Below are positions 1-4,391 of a stretch of DNA of 5,191 nucleotides, one piece after another (position 1 is the stretch's first letter; the number at the start of each line of letters is the position of its first letter). This stretch comes from Alphaproteobacteria bacterium (GTDB lineage: Bacteria; Pseudomonadota; Alphaproteobacteria; UBA8366; GCA-2717185). The notes under the pieces are model-generated. The model worked only from the letters and a program-made list of their open reading frames with translations, was not told the origin of the DNA and did no database searches. The DNA is taken from positions 1-5,191 of the forward strand of contig JAESSL010000352.1 of assembly GCA_016764135.1 (NCBI GenBank), given 5' to 3'. The position numbers and the translations under genes are program-made.

Positions 1-312
1 GCCAGTCAGCAAAGACGCGTTTATGACGCCGTGATCCTGAAAGTCCTGGGCGCCGGTCGCCGCGAAATTCTAGGCCTTCTGGCGATGGAGTTCGCATTGT
101 TGGGTATCCTGACCGGCATTATCGCCGCCGGGTTTGGCGCGCTGGCGTCGTGGGGCGTCGTAACCCATTTATTAGCGTCGGAATGGCTATTCATGCCCGG
201 CGTCGCCATTACGGCGACCCTGGTTTGCGCCATTGCCACCGGCGCGGCGGGGCTTATGGGCGCCGCATCGGCGCTCGGCCAAAAAGCGGCGCCGTTATTG
301 CGCAATCGATAA
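1..312 (+). CDS. FtsX-like ABC transporter permease, C-terminal fragment
   Basis: This is the last 103 residues of an inner-membrane permease; the reading frame is open from base 1, so the gene begins outside the window. The visible part starts with RRVYDAVILKVLGAGRREI, the hallmark of the FtsX/MacB permease domain in the YbbP-type family (large permeases paired with a LolD/YbbA-like ATPase). Two hydrophobic segments follow, at about visible residues 24-46 and 67-90, and the protein ends in a short basic tail (LLRNR), as is typical of this family. In such transporters the permease works with an ATPase in moving lipids or lipoproteins, or in transmitting force across the membrane; the substrate here cannot be read. 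A GTG at base 31 could look like a start, but it lies inside the conserved motif and is not one. The partner ATPase is presumably upstream, outside the window. Confidence 0.85.
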   Translation, partial: ASQQRRVYDAVILKVLGAGRREILGLLAMEFALLGILTGIIAAGFGALASWGVVTHLLASEWLFMPGVAITATLVCAIATGAAGLMGAASALGQKAAPLLRNR

Positions 313-376
313 ATATTACCCAACCGGTGAGCAGGGGCGATCCCGCATTCGTTACCCCACCCGGCGCTACAATCGT

Positions 377-382
377 TATACT
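377..382 (+). promoter_or_regulatory. Candidate -10 box for the YceI gene
   Basis: TATACT matches five of six sigma-70 -10 positions and would start a transcript near base 389, leaving a leader of about 26 bases before the ATG at 415. The -35 region is poor: the best candidate is TTACCC at 352-357 with a long 19-base spacer. It could be a weak or activator-dependent promoter, or a chance match. Confidence 0.3.
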
Positions 383-414
383 TCGTGAATCATCACGCGT
401 AAGGAGTACCGACA

Positions 415-1020
415 ATGCGAGTTTACACCTCATTTTTTTCCACTCTGCTGATCGCTGCGGCCATGGCGGCCACCGGATTGACCGCTGCCAGCGCCCGCGC
501 TGAATCCGTTAAATACACAATTGACCCCACCCATTTGACCATCGCCTTCAAGGTCCATCATGTGGGTTATTTCGATATGATTGGTCTTTTCACCAAAGGC
601 TCCGGCTCCTTTTCCTTTGATGAAGACAGTGGCGAGTTGTCGGATCTGAAGGTCGTCATCAAAACCAAAAGCGTCTTTACCGGTCACAAAAAACGCGACG
701 CCCATCTCCGCAGCGCGGACTTTCTGAACGCCGGTGAATTTCCGGAGATGGTGTTTGTCGGAAAAACTACCGAGAAAACCGGCGACAAGACGGGAAAAAT
801 ACATGGCGAGCTGACCCTTTTGGGAGAAACCCGCCCGGTAACGCTGGACGTTCGCTGGAACAAAGCCGCCGAGCACCCCATTTATAAGCGCTGGACCGTT
901 GGCGTTGACGCCACGGCGGTGTTGAAACGAAGCGACTTTGGCATGGCCTACGCCGTCAAAAACGGATGGATTGGCGACGAACTTAAATTGATGATCGGGT
1001 TTGAAGCCTACAAAGAGTAA
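415..1020 (+). CDS. YceI-family periplasmic lipid/isoprenoid-binding protein
   Basis: A 201-residue secreted protein. The ATG at 415 is preceded by AAGGAG at 401-406 with an 8-base gap. Residues 1-29 form a Sec signal peptide: a short basic start, a hydrophobic core (LLIAAAMAATGL) and an A-x-A cleavage site before E30, giving a mature protein of about 172 residues. Family marks in order are YTIDPTHLTIAFKVHHVG (34-51), RDAHLRSADFLNAGEFPEMVF (94-114), the G-E-L-T-L-L-G-x-T-R-P-V segment (131-142) and RSDFGMAYA (172-180). YceI proteins are lipocalin-like barrels that bind polyisoprenoids such as ubiquinone precursors or other amphiphiles in the periplasm. Length and motifs are normal for the family. 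It is often encoded beside a cytochrome b561, but none is visible here. The gene lies 102 bases after the permease and probably has its own promoter. The ligand cannot be predicted. Confidence 0.95.
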   Translation: MRVYTSFFSTLLIAAAMAATGLTAASARAESVKYTIDPTHLTIAFKVHHVGYFDMIGLFTKGSGSFSFDEDSGELSDLKVVIKTKSVFTGHKKRDAHLRSADFLNAGEFPEMVFVGKTTEKTGDKTGKIHGELTLLGETRPVTLDVRWNKAAEHPIYKRWTVGVDATAVLKRSDFGMAYAVKNGWIGDELKLMIGFEAYKE

Positions 1021-1063
1021 CCAGACGCGTGGCGGCGCAATTGGCGGTAATGTCGTATTTTTG

Positions 1064-1092
1064 TTGAAATTCGACACGTTTAACCCAATATT
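1064..1092 (+). promoter_or_regulatory. Candidate sigma-70 promoter for the BI-1 gene
   Basis: TTGAAA at 1064-1069 (five of six consensus positions) and AATATT at 1087-1092 (four of six) are separated by exactly 17 bases. This predicts a transcript start near base 1099 and a leader of about 35 bases. The stretch is clearly more AT-rich than the genes on either side. No alternative of equal quality was seen in the 113-base gap. Confidence 0.45.
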
Positions 1093-1133
1093 CCGGATAA
1101 CGGTTAACTTAACAATGTTTCAGGGGGCTAGGA

Positions 1134-1880
1134 ATGGCTTTGGATCCTCGCAATAGGACGTTCACTTTAAACGCTGGCGCCGCCACACAGGCGAGCGTCG
1201 ACGAAGGGCTGCGGAGCTATATGCTCCGGGTCTACAACTACATGGGCACCGGATTGGCGCTAACGGGCGCGGTGGCGTTCATGGTCGCGCATACGCCAGT
1301 GTTGTTACAGTTGTTCTACGTTCAGACGCCCACGGGCATGTCTCCGACCATACTGGCCTATATCGCGATGTTCTCGCCGCTGGCCTTCGTGCTGGTGCTG
1401 AATTTCGGATTGAACCGGATGAGCGCTTCAACGGCGCAGTTGGTGTTTTGGGCGTTCGCAGGCGTTATGGGTCTGTCGATTTCCCATATCTTCATCACCT
1501 TCACCGGCGCCAGTGTCGCGCGGGTGTTTTTCATCACCTCCACCATGTTTTTGGCGATGAGTGTGTATGGATACACAACAAAGCGCGATTTGAGCGGCAT
1601 GGGCAGTTTTTTGTTCATGGGGTTGATCGGCATCTTCGTCGCCTCCATCGTGAACATTTTCCTCGGCTCCAGCATGATGCAGTTCATCATATCGGTGGTG
1701 GGCGTGTTGGTGTTCGTCGGTCTGACCGCCTATGATACCCAAGGCATCAAACAAACCTATTCGATCCATGATGACGGCTCGACGCAGCAGAAAAAGGCCA
1801 TCCATGGCGCGCTGCGGCTCTATCTGGACTTCATCAATCTGTTCATGATGCTGCTGCATCTCTTCGGCAACAAAGAATAG
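1134..1880 (+). CDS. Bax inhibitor-1/YccA family membrane protein
   Basis: A 248-residue inner-membrane protein with seven predicted helices at about residues 35-52, 73-91, 102-121, 127-146, 157-177, 182-201 and 224-244, after a hydrophilic N-terminus. The start ATG follows AGGGGG (1122-1127) at 6 bases. Family signatures are RVFFITSTMFLAMSVYGYTTK (130-150), GLTAYDTQ (196-203) and LRLYLDFINLFMMLL (227-241). The two acidic residues D201 and D232 match in context the di-aspartyl pair that gates the pH-sensitive calcium leak in the Bacillus homologue YetJ; that role here is inferred from the family. Other bacterial members such as E. coli YccA and YbhL act on FtsH-dependent membrane protein quality control or have no settled role. 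Length is typical. The gene seems to be monocistronic, with a promoter candidate at 1064-1092 and a strong terminator at 1905-1939. Confidence 0.95.
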   Translation: MALDPRNRTFTLNAGAATQASVDEGLRSYMLRVYNYMGTGLALTGAVAFMVAHTPVLLQLFYVQTPTGMSPTILAYIAMFSPLAFVLVLNFGLNRMSASTAQLVFWAFAGVMGLSISHIFITFTGASVARVFFITSTMFLAMSVYGYTTKRDLSGMGSFLFMGLIGIFVASIVNIFLGSSMMQFIISVVGVLVFVGLTAYDTQGIKQTYSIHDDGSTQQKKAIHGALRLYLDFINLFMMLLHLFGNKE

Positions 1881-1906
1881 AAATTGCATTCTTCGAATGA
1901 TACAAA
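1878..1906 (+). promoter_or_regulatory. Weak candidate promoter for the SAM hydrolase gene, overlapping the terminator
   Basis: TAGAAA (1878-1883) and TACAAA (1901-1906), each matching four of six sigma-70 positions, lie 17 bases apart. A start about 7 bases downstream, near 1913, would fall inside the left arm of the terminator stem, so the new transcript could not fold the terminator. Both boxes are mediocre. The case rests mainly on there being no better promoter in the roughly 30 bases between the terminator and the next gene. Confidence 0.2.
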
Positions 1907-1939
1907 CCGTCCGGACGCTGTTCCGGGCGGTTTTTTCTT
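1905..1939 (+). terminator. Strong rho-independent terminator after the BI-1 gene
   Basis: An 11-base-pair stem pairs 1905-1915 with 1922-1932 around the 6-base loop CGCTGT, with a single G-U pair (1910/1927). The GC-rich right arm runs directly into T6 (1931-1936) followed by CTT. It begins 25 bases after the stop codon of the BI-1 gene, the usual position for an intrinsic terminator. Confidence 0.9.
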
Positions 1940-1968
1940 GAGCGAAATTCGATGCTGACTGGCAGTCA

Positions 1969-2724
1969 ATGATCATCCTGTTCACCGACTTTGGCTACGG
2001 CGGATCCTATGTCGGTGAAATGCATATGGCGATCCACGGCGTCGCACCGGAGGCGGTCGTCATCGACCTTGTCCATGATGCGCCCGCCCATAACCCGAAG
2101 GCCGCCGCGTATTTGCTAGCCGCGCTCGCAGACCGATTTCCCATCGGCGCATTTTGCGTCGGCGTGGTTGACCCCGGCGTGGGCGGCGATCGGCCTCCGA
2201 TCATTATGCGCGCCGATAACCGATGGTTTGTGGGACCGGGGAATGGCTTGTTTGAAATTGTAGGCCGCCGCGCCAGCGCCGCCGCAATCTGGCCGCTGTC
2301 CTGGCGTCCGCCGTCGCTGTCCCGCAGTTTTCACGGTCGGGATCTGTTCGCGCCCATGGCGGCGAAACTCGCATTGGGCCAGGCATCGGACCAGATCCCC
2401 GATGAGGACTGCGCACAGGACTGGTTCCTGGACAAAAATCGCCCCGGCGCAGACTGGCCGGACGATTTGCCGGAGATCATCCATATAGACGGGTTCGGAA
2501 ATGCGATCACGGGCATACGCGCCGATATCGCGCCACCGACAGACTCCCTGCGCATCGGCGACCATGTTCTGGCGCCCGCCGGCGTATTTGGCGACGCCCC
2601 GCCGGGCGCAGGATGCTGGTATCGAAATAGCGCCGGTTTGGTGGAGATCGCCGTCAATCAGGGGAACGCCGCTGAAACATTATCTCTGGCGACAGGTGAC
2701 AACGTCCACTTTCAGGCGGCATAA
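1969..2724 (+). CDS. S-adenosylmethionine hydrolase (adenosine-forming), DUF62 family
   Basis: A 251-residue cytoplasmic enzyme of the DUF62/SAM hydroxide adenosyltransferase family, related to the SAM-dependent fluorinase and chlorinase. Family blocks are TDFGYGGSYVGEMH (6-19), VGVVDPGVGGDR (64-75), FVGPGNGLFE (87-96), FHGRDLFAPMAA (121-132), IDGFGNAITG (173-182) and NSAGLVEIAVNQGNAAE (220-236). The Asp-Arg-His set that activates water in the hydrolases is present as D68, R75 and H122, so hydrolysis of SAM to adenosine and methionine is much more likely than halogenation. The substrate role is known from the family, not shown by this sequence. An in-frame TGA at 1939-1941 and no other start codon in between leave ATG 1969 as the first possible start. 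It has no clear Shine-Dalgarno sequence, and a six-codon frame (1952-1972) overlaps it as ATGA. The next gene follows after 8 bases, implying co-transcription. Confidence 0.92.
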   Translation: MIILFTDFGYGGSYVGEMHMAIHGVAPEAVVIDLVHDAPAHNPKAAAYLLAALADRFPIGAFCVGVVDPGVGGDRPPIIMRADNRWFVGPGNGLFEIVGRRASAAAIWPLSWRPPSLSRSFHGRDLFAPMAAKLALGQASDQIPDEDCAQDWFLDKNRPGADWPDDLPEIIHIDGFGNAITGIRADIAPPTDSLRIGDHVLAPAGVFGDAPPGAGCWYRNSAGLVEIAVNQGNAAETLSLATGDNVHFQAA

Positions 2725-2732
2725 TACAAACC

Positions 2733-3080
2733 ATGCAAGTTGTTGATCAAAAAATCTTTCTTGTCGACGACCCGATTTTCCGCGAAGGAGACCCGGGCAA
2801 CGCAGCCTATATCGTCAAAAAGGGCAATGTTCAGATTTGGAAGATGGAGGATGGCGAAAAGCGAATCCTCGGGAATATTGGGCGCGGCGGCGTTTTTGGC
2901 GAAATGGCGCTGGTCGACAGCCAGCCCCGAATGGCGTCGGCCACGGCGGTTGAACCAACAACCTGCCTGATTATCACCGATCGCAGCTTTCGCGAAAAAC
3001 TCGACAGCGCGGATGCATTCATCGTCGCGTTATTGCGTATTTTTTGCCGGAACATTCGGGCCATGCAAACGCCAAATTAA
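2733..3080 (+). CDS. Stand-alone cyclic-nucleotide-binding domain protein
   Basis: A 115-residue protein that is essentially one CRP/PKA-type cyclic-nucleotide-binding (CNB) domain. The beta-roll runs from about residue 8 to 84 and includes FREGDPGNAAYIVKKGNVQI (16-35). The phosphate-binding cassette is FGEMALVDSQPRMASATA (55-72), with the two residues that normally contact the ribose and the cyclic phosphate, E57 and R66, both kept, so real binding of cAMP or cGMP is plausible. Residues 85-111 form the closing helices. There is no DNA-binding, kinase, channel or enzyme domain after it, and the frame ends at a clean TAA, so it is not an obvious truncation of a CRP-like regulator. It begins 8 bases after the SAM hydrolase stop, without a good ribosome binding site of its own, suggesting translational coupling. 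It may act by binding a partner protein; which one is unknown. Confidence 0.9.
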   Translation: MQVVDQKIFLVDDPIFREGDPGNAAYIVKKGNVQIWKMEDGEKRILGNIGRGGVFGEMALVDSQPRMASATAVEPTTCLIITDRSFREKLDSADAFIVALLRIFCRNIRAMQTPN

Positions 3081-3101
3081 AATACCGAAGACGACCGGTC
3101 C

Positions 3102-3123
3102 AAAAACCGCGTCCGGCCAGCGG
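3102..3123 (-). terminator. Weak candidate terminator for the response regulator gene
   Basis: Read on the minus strand, CCGC (3123-3120) and GCGG (3110-3107) can form a short 4-base-pair GC stem with a 9-base loop, followed at once by TTTTT (3106-3102). It sits about 20 bases after the stop codon of the response regulator in the convergent gap. The stem is short, so termination here is uncertain. Confidence 0.25.
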
Positions 3124-3143
3124 GCGCGCCGCACGCAATAGCG

Positions 3144-3590
3144 TCAGATTTCCCACACATCCGTTTTATCGGGCCGGGCCGTGCGGGCGTCATACTCTTC
3201 GAGAGAGACGGTTACCGCCTGTATCAACTGAGCGGCCTCGAAAGGCTTGGGTACGAACGCAGTAACCCCCTGGACCCGCGCTTCGGCAATCTCGCTTTCC
3301 GCCGCTTTACCTGAAATCATTATAAACGGGACATTGGAATGGCTCGACCGCAATTGCTTGAGCACGTCGAGACCATTCATCTTCGGCATCATCCAGTCGC
3401 AGATCACCAGATCGAACAAAAGGCCGTCTTCAAACAACGACCACGCTTCCATGCCGTCAGAGGCGCAGAAAACCTGCTCGAATCCCAAGCTATTTAAGAT
3501 CCCAACGATGAGGTCGCTGACAGTCAGGCTATCTTCGACAACCAGAATTCGGCGCATTGACGGCGCTATATTCTCCGACTCCCTTGTCAC
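3144..3590 (-). CDS. Single-domain CheY-like response regulator
   Basis: A receiver-domain protein with no output domain. Numbered from the internal ATG at 3557, it shows the acidic pair E8/D9 in ILVVEDS, the phospho-acceptor D54 in VICDWMMPKMNG, the conserved S82 in IMISGKA and the lysine K104 in VPKPF, so it should be phosphorylated by a histidine kinase. A tail of about 18 charged residues follows the domain. Two starts are possible. GTG at 3590 has a near-perfect AGGAGG 9 bases upstream and adds 11 residues (148 in total). ATG at 3557 gives the more usual MRRILVVEDS beginning (137 residues), but its nearest GGAG is 15 bases away. I chose GTG on the ribosome-site evidence. No kinase, phosphotransferase or chemotaxis gene is nearby, so the partner is encoded elsewhere and the process controlled is unknown. 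It converges on the CNB gene and diverges from the acetyltransferase gene. Confidence 0.9.
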   Translation of the reverse strand: MTRESENIAPSMRRILVVEDSLTVSDLIVGILNSLGFEQVFCASDGMEAWSLFEDGLLFDLVICDWMMPKMNGLDVLKQLRSSHSNVPFIMISGKAAESEIAEARVQGVTAFVPKPFEAAQLIQAVTVSLEEYDARTARPDKTDVWEI

Positions 3591-3599
3591 TGATGGGTC

Positions 3600-3605
3600 C
3601 CTCCT
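3600..3605 (-). promoter_or_regulatory. Ribosome binding site favouring the GTG start at 3590
   Basis: On the minus strand the sequence AAAAGGAGGGACC contains AGGAGG, a full match to the anti-Shine-Dalgarno core, placed 9 bases before GTG at 3590-3588. It is the strongest ribosome binding site in the window. It is too far (42 bases) from the ATG at 3557 to serve that start. Confidence 0.7.
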
Positions 3606-3779
3606 TTTGCTATATTTCAGCGACCCTGCGCCAAAATACAACTTGCCCCCTCAAGCATACTGGTTTTTTTTCCCGCGCGCCCAGCTTTTTACGGTATTTG
3701 GTTAACTTTAGAACAACCACATTATTCAATTTCGCCGAAAAGCGCTGCTAGTCGCGAGATACAAAAGAAAGTTCGCCCC
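3606..3779. other. AT-rich divergent intergenic region
   Basis: This gap separates the divergent response regulator and acetyltransferase genes and should carry both promoters. It has a T8 run at 3663-3670 beside a GC block (CCCGCGCGCCC), and an AT-rich stretch from about 3691 to 3732 containing GTTAAC at 3701-3706. The best plus-strand match is TTGGTT (3698-3703) with CATTAT (3720-3725), a 16-base spacer and a weak score. On the minus strand no promoter stands out. No small gene, RNA gene or convincing hairpin was seen. Confidence 0.4.
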
Positions 3780-4325
3780 GTGCCGTCCGAAAACCCCATC
3801 CCTGACTTTTCCATCCGACCTATGCGCGCCACAGATAGCGACGCTGTTTTGCGAATTTATCAACATGGCGCAGACACCGGCCACGCCACATTTCAATCGC
3901 AAGCGCCAAGCTGGTCGGAATGGGATCAGGGCCATTTGAACGAAGCTCGTCTGGTCGCGGCGCTCAAAGGCGAGGTTATCGGATGGGCCGCCATGGCGCG
4001 AATCTCATCGCGCTCGGTGTATGCAGGCGTCGCGGAGCACAGTATCTATATCGCCCCGGAGGCGCATGGGTTAGGCGCAGGGCGCCGCCTGATGCGCGCG
4101 TTTATCGAAAGTGCGGAGACACACGGATTCTGGATGCTGCAAGCTGGCATTTTTCCGGAAAACCGCGCCAGCATCGCGTTGCACAAGAGCCTGGGATTCA
4201 AGATTGTGGGAACCCGGGAACGGATCGGGTTAATGGATTTTGGGCCCCTGAAAGGCGTGTGGCATGACGTGGTGCTCATGGAGCGGCGCAGCGCGACCGT
4301 CGGCGTTAACCCAAACAAGGAATAG
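3780..4325 (+). CDS. GNAT N-acetyltransferase, phosphinothricin/methionine-sulfoximine type
   Basis: A 181-residue cytoplasmic acetyltransferase of the GNAT fold that uses acetyl-CoA. The first strand is FSIRPMRATDSDAVLRIYQHG (10-30). The core AEHSIYIAPEAHGLGAGRRLM (85-105) holds E86, which corresponds in context to the catalytic acid of phosphinothricin acetyltransferases, and an acetyl-CoA pyrophosphate loop HGLGAG with His where Arg or Gln is usual. The block FPENRASIALHKSLGFKIVGTRERIG (125-150) and GVWHDVVLMER (159-169) are typical of the Pat/MddA (YncA) group, which acetylates methionine sulfoximine, methionine sulfone or phosphinothricin; the natural substrate is often unknown. GTG at 3780 is chosen because the next ATG (3822) would delete the first beta strand and no other start codon lies just upstream; its ribosome site is weak (AAAGAAAG, about 8 bases away). 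The last dozen residues extend past the fold. Confidence 0.88.
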   Translation: MPSENPIPDFSIRPMRATDSDAVLRIYQHGADTGHATFQSQAPSWSEWDQGHLNEARLVAALKGEVIGWAAMARISSRSVYAGVAEHSIYIAPEAHGLGAGRRLMRAFIESAETHGFWMLQAGIFPENRASIALHKSLGFKIVGTRERIGLMDFGPLKGVWHDVVLMERRSATVGVNPNKE

Positions 4326-4342
4326 ACTGTTCCTGCACGAAT

Positions 4343-4388
4343 GACCTCGTTATCGTAAGCGGCTCTTCAAAGTCGACTGAACGAGGTC
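4343..4388 (+). repeat. Inverted repeat covering the ribosome binding site of the enolase-superfamily gene
   Basis: GACCTCGTT at 4343-4351 is the exact reverse complement of AACGAGGTC at 4380-4388, with 28 bases between. The right arm contains GAGG (4383-4386), the ribosome binding site of the gene starting at 4392. In RNA the two arms would form a 9-base-pair stem that hides this site. The loop holds a second small palindrome, AGTCGACT (4371-4378). No T run follows, so it is not an intrinsic terminator. Confidence 0.55.
4383..4386 (+). promoter_or_regulatory. Ribosome binding site of the enolase-superfamily gene
   Basis: GAGG lies 5 bases before ATG 4392 and fixes this start. It falls within the right arm of the inverted repeat described above. 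Confidence 0.65.
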
Positions 4389-4391
4389 CCC

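Noticed and set aside
1021..1060. Possible terminator after the YceI gene, with GGCGG repeated at 1031 and 1043 and a T run at 1058-1062.
   Set aside because: The two GGCGG copies are direct, not inverted, and no stable stem could be drawn before the T run.
430..1077. Long open frame of 215 codons on the minus strand opposite the YceI gene.
   Set aside because: It mirrors the YceI coding sequence, which has a signal peptide, a ribosome site and family motifs. The antisense product has no recognisable motif, and such frames are common opposite GC-rich genes.
1103..1113. GTTAACTTAAC as a CtrA-type site (two TTAA half-sites).
   Set aside because: The half-sites are separated by one base rather than the seven of the CtrA consensus.
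1115..1156. Thirteen-codon frame starting at ATG 1115 and overlapping the BI-1 start.
   Set aside because: It has no ribosome binding site in front of its ATG, while the BI-1 ATG at 1134 has a good one. There is no sign of a regulatory leader such as runs of one amino acid.
1428..1985. Open frame of 185 codons on the minus strand opposite the BI-1 gene, rich in His, Asp, Glu and Gln.
   Set aside because: The composition is what antisense of a membrane protein gene gives (hydrophobic codons read backwards). It also runs through the terminator and shows no family motif.
2116..2657. Several minus-strand open frames opposite the SAM hydrolase gene.
   Set aside because: All lie within a gene with complete family blocks and catalytic residues. 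They are rich in Arg, Pro, Ala and Ser, as expected of antisense reading in GC-rich DNA.
1969..2724. Reading the DUF62 protein as a SAM-dependent fluorinase or chlorinase.
   Set aside because: The Asp-Arg-His set of the water-using hydrolases (D68, R75, H122) is present, the protein is short, and no organohalogen pathway gene is nearby.
3661..3690. T8 run and GC block in the divergent spacer as a terminator.
   Set aside because: Both flanking genes begin here rather than end, and the GC block follows the T run on the plus strand without forming a clear stem before the matching run on the minus strand.
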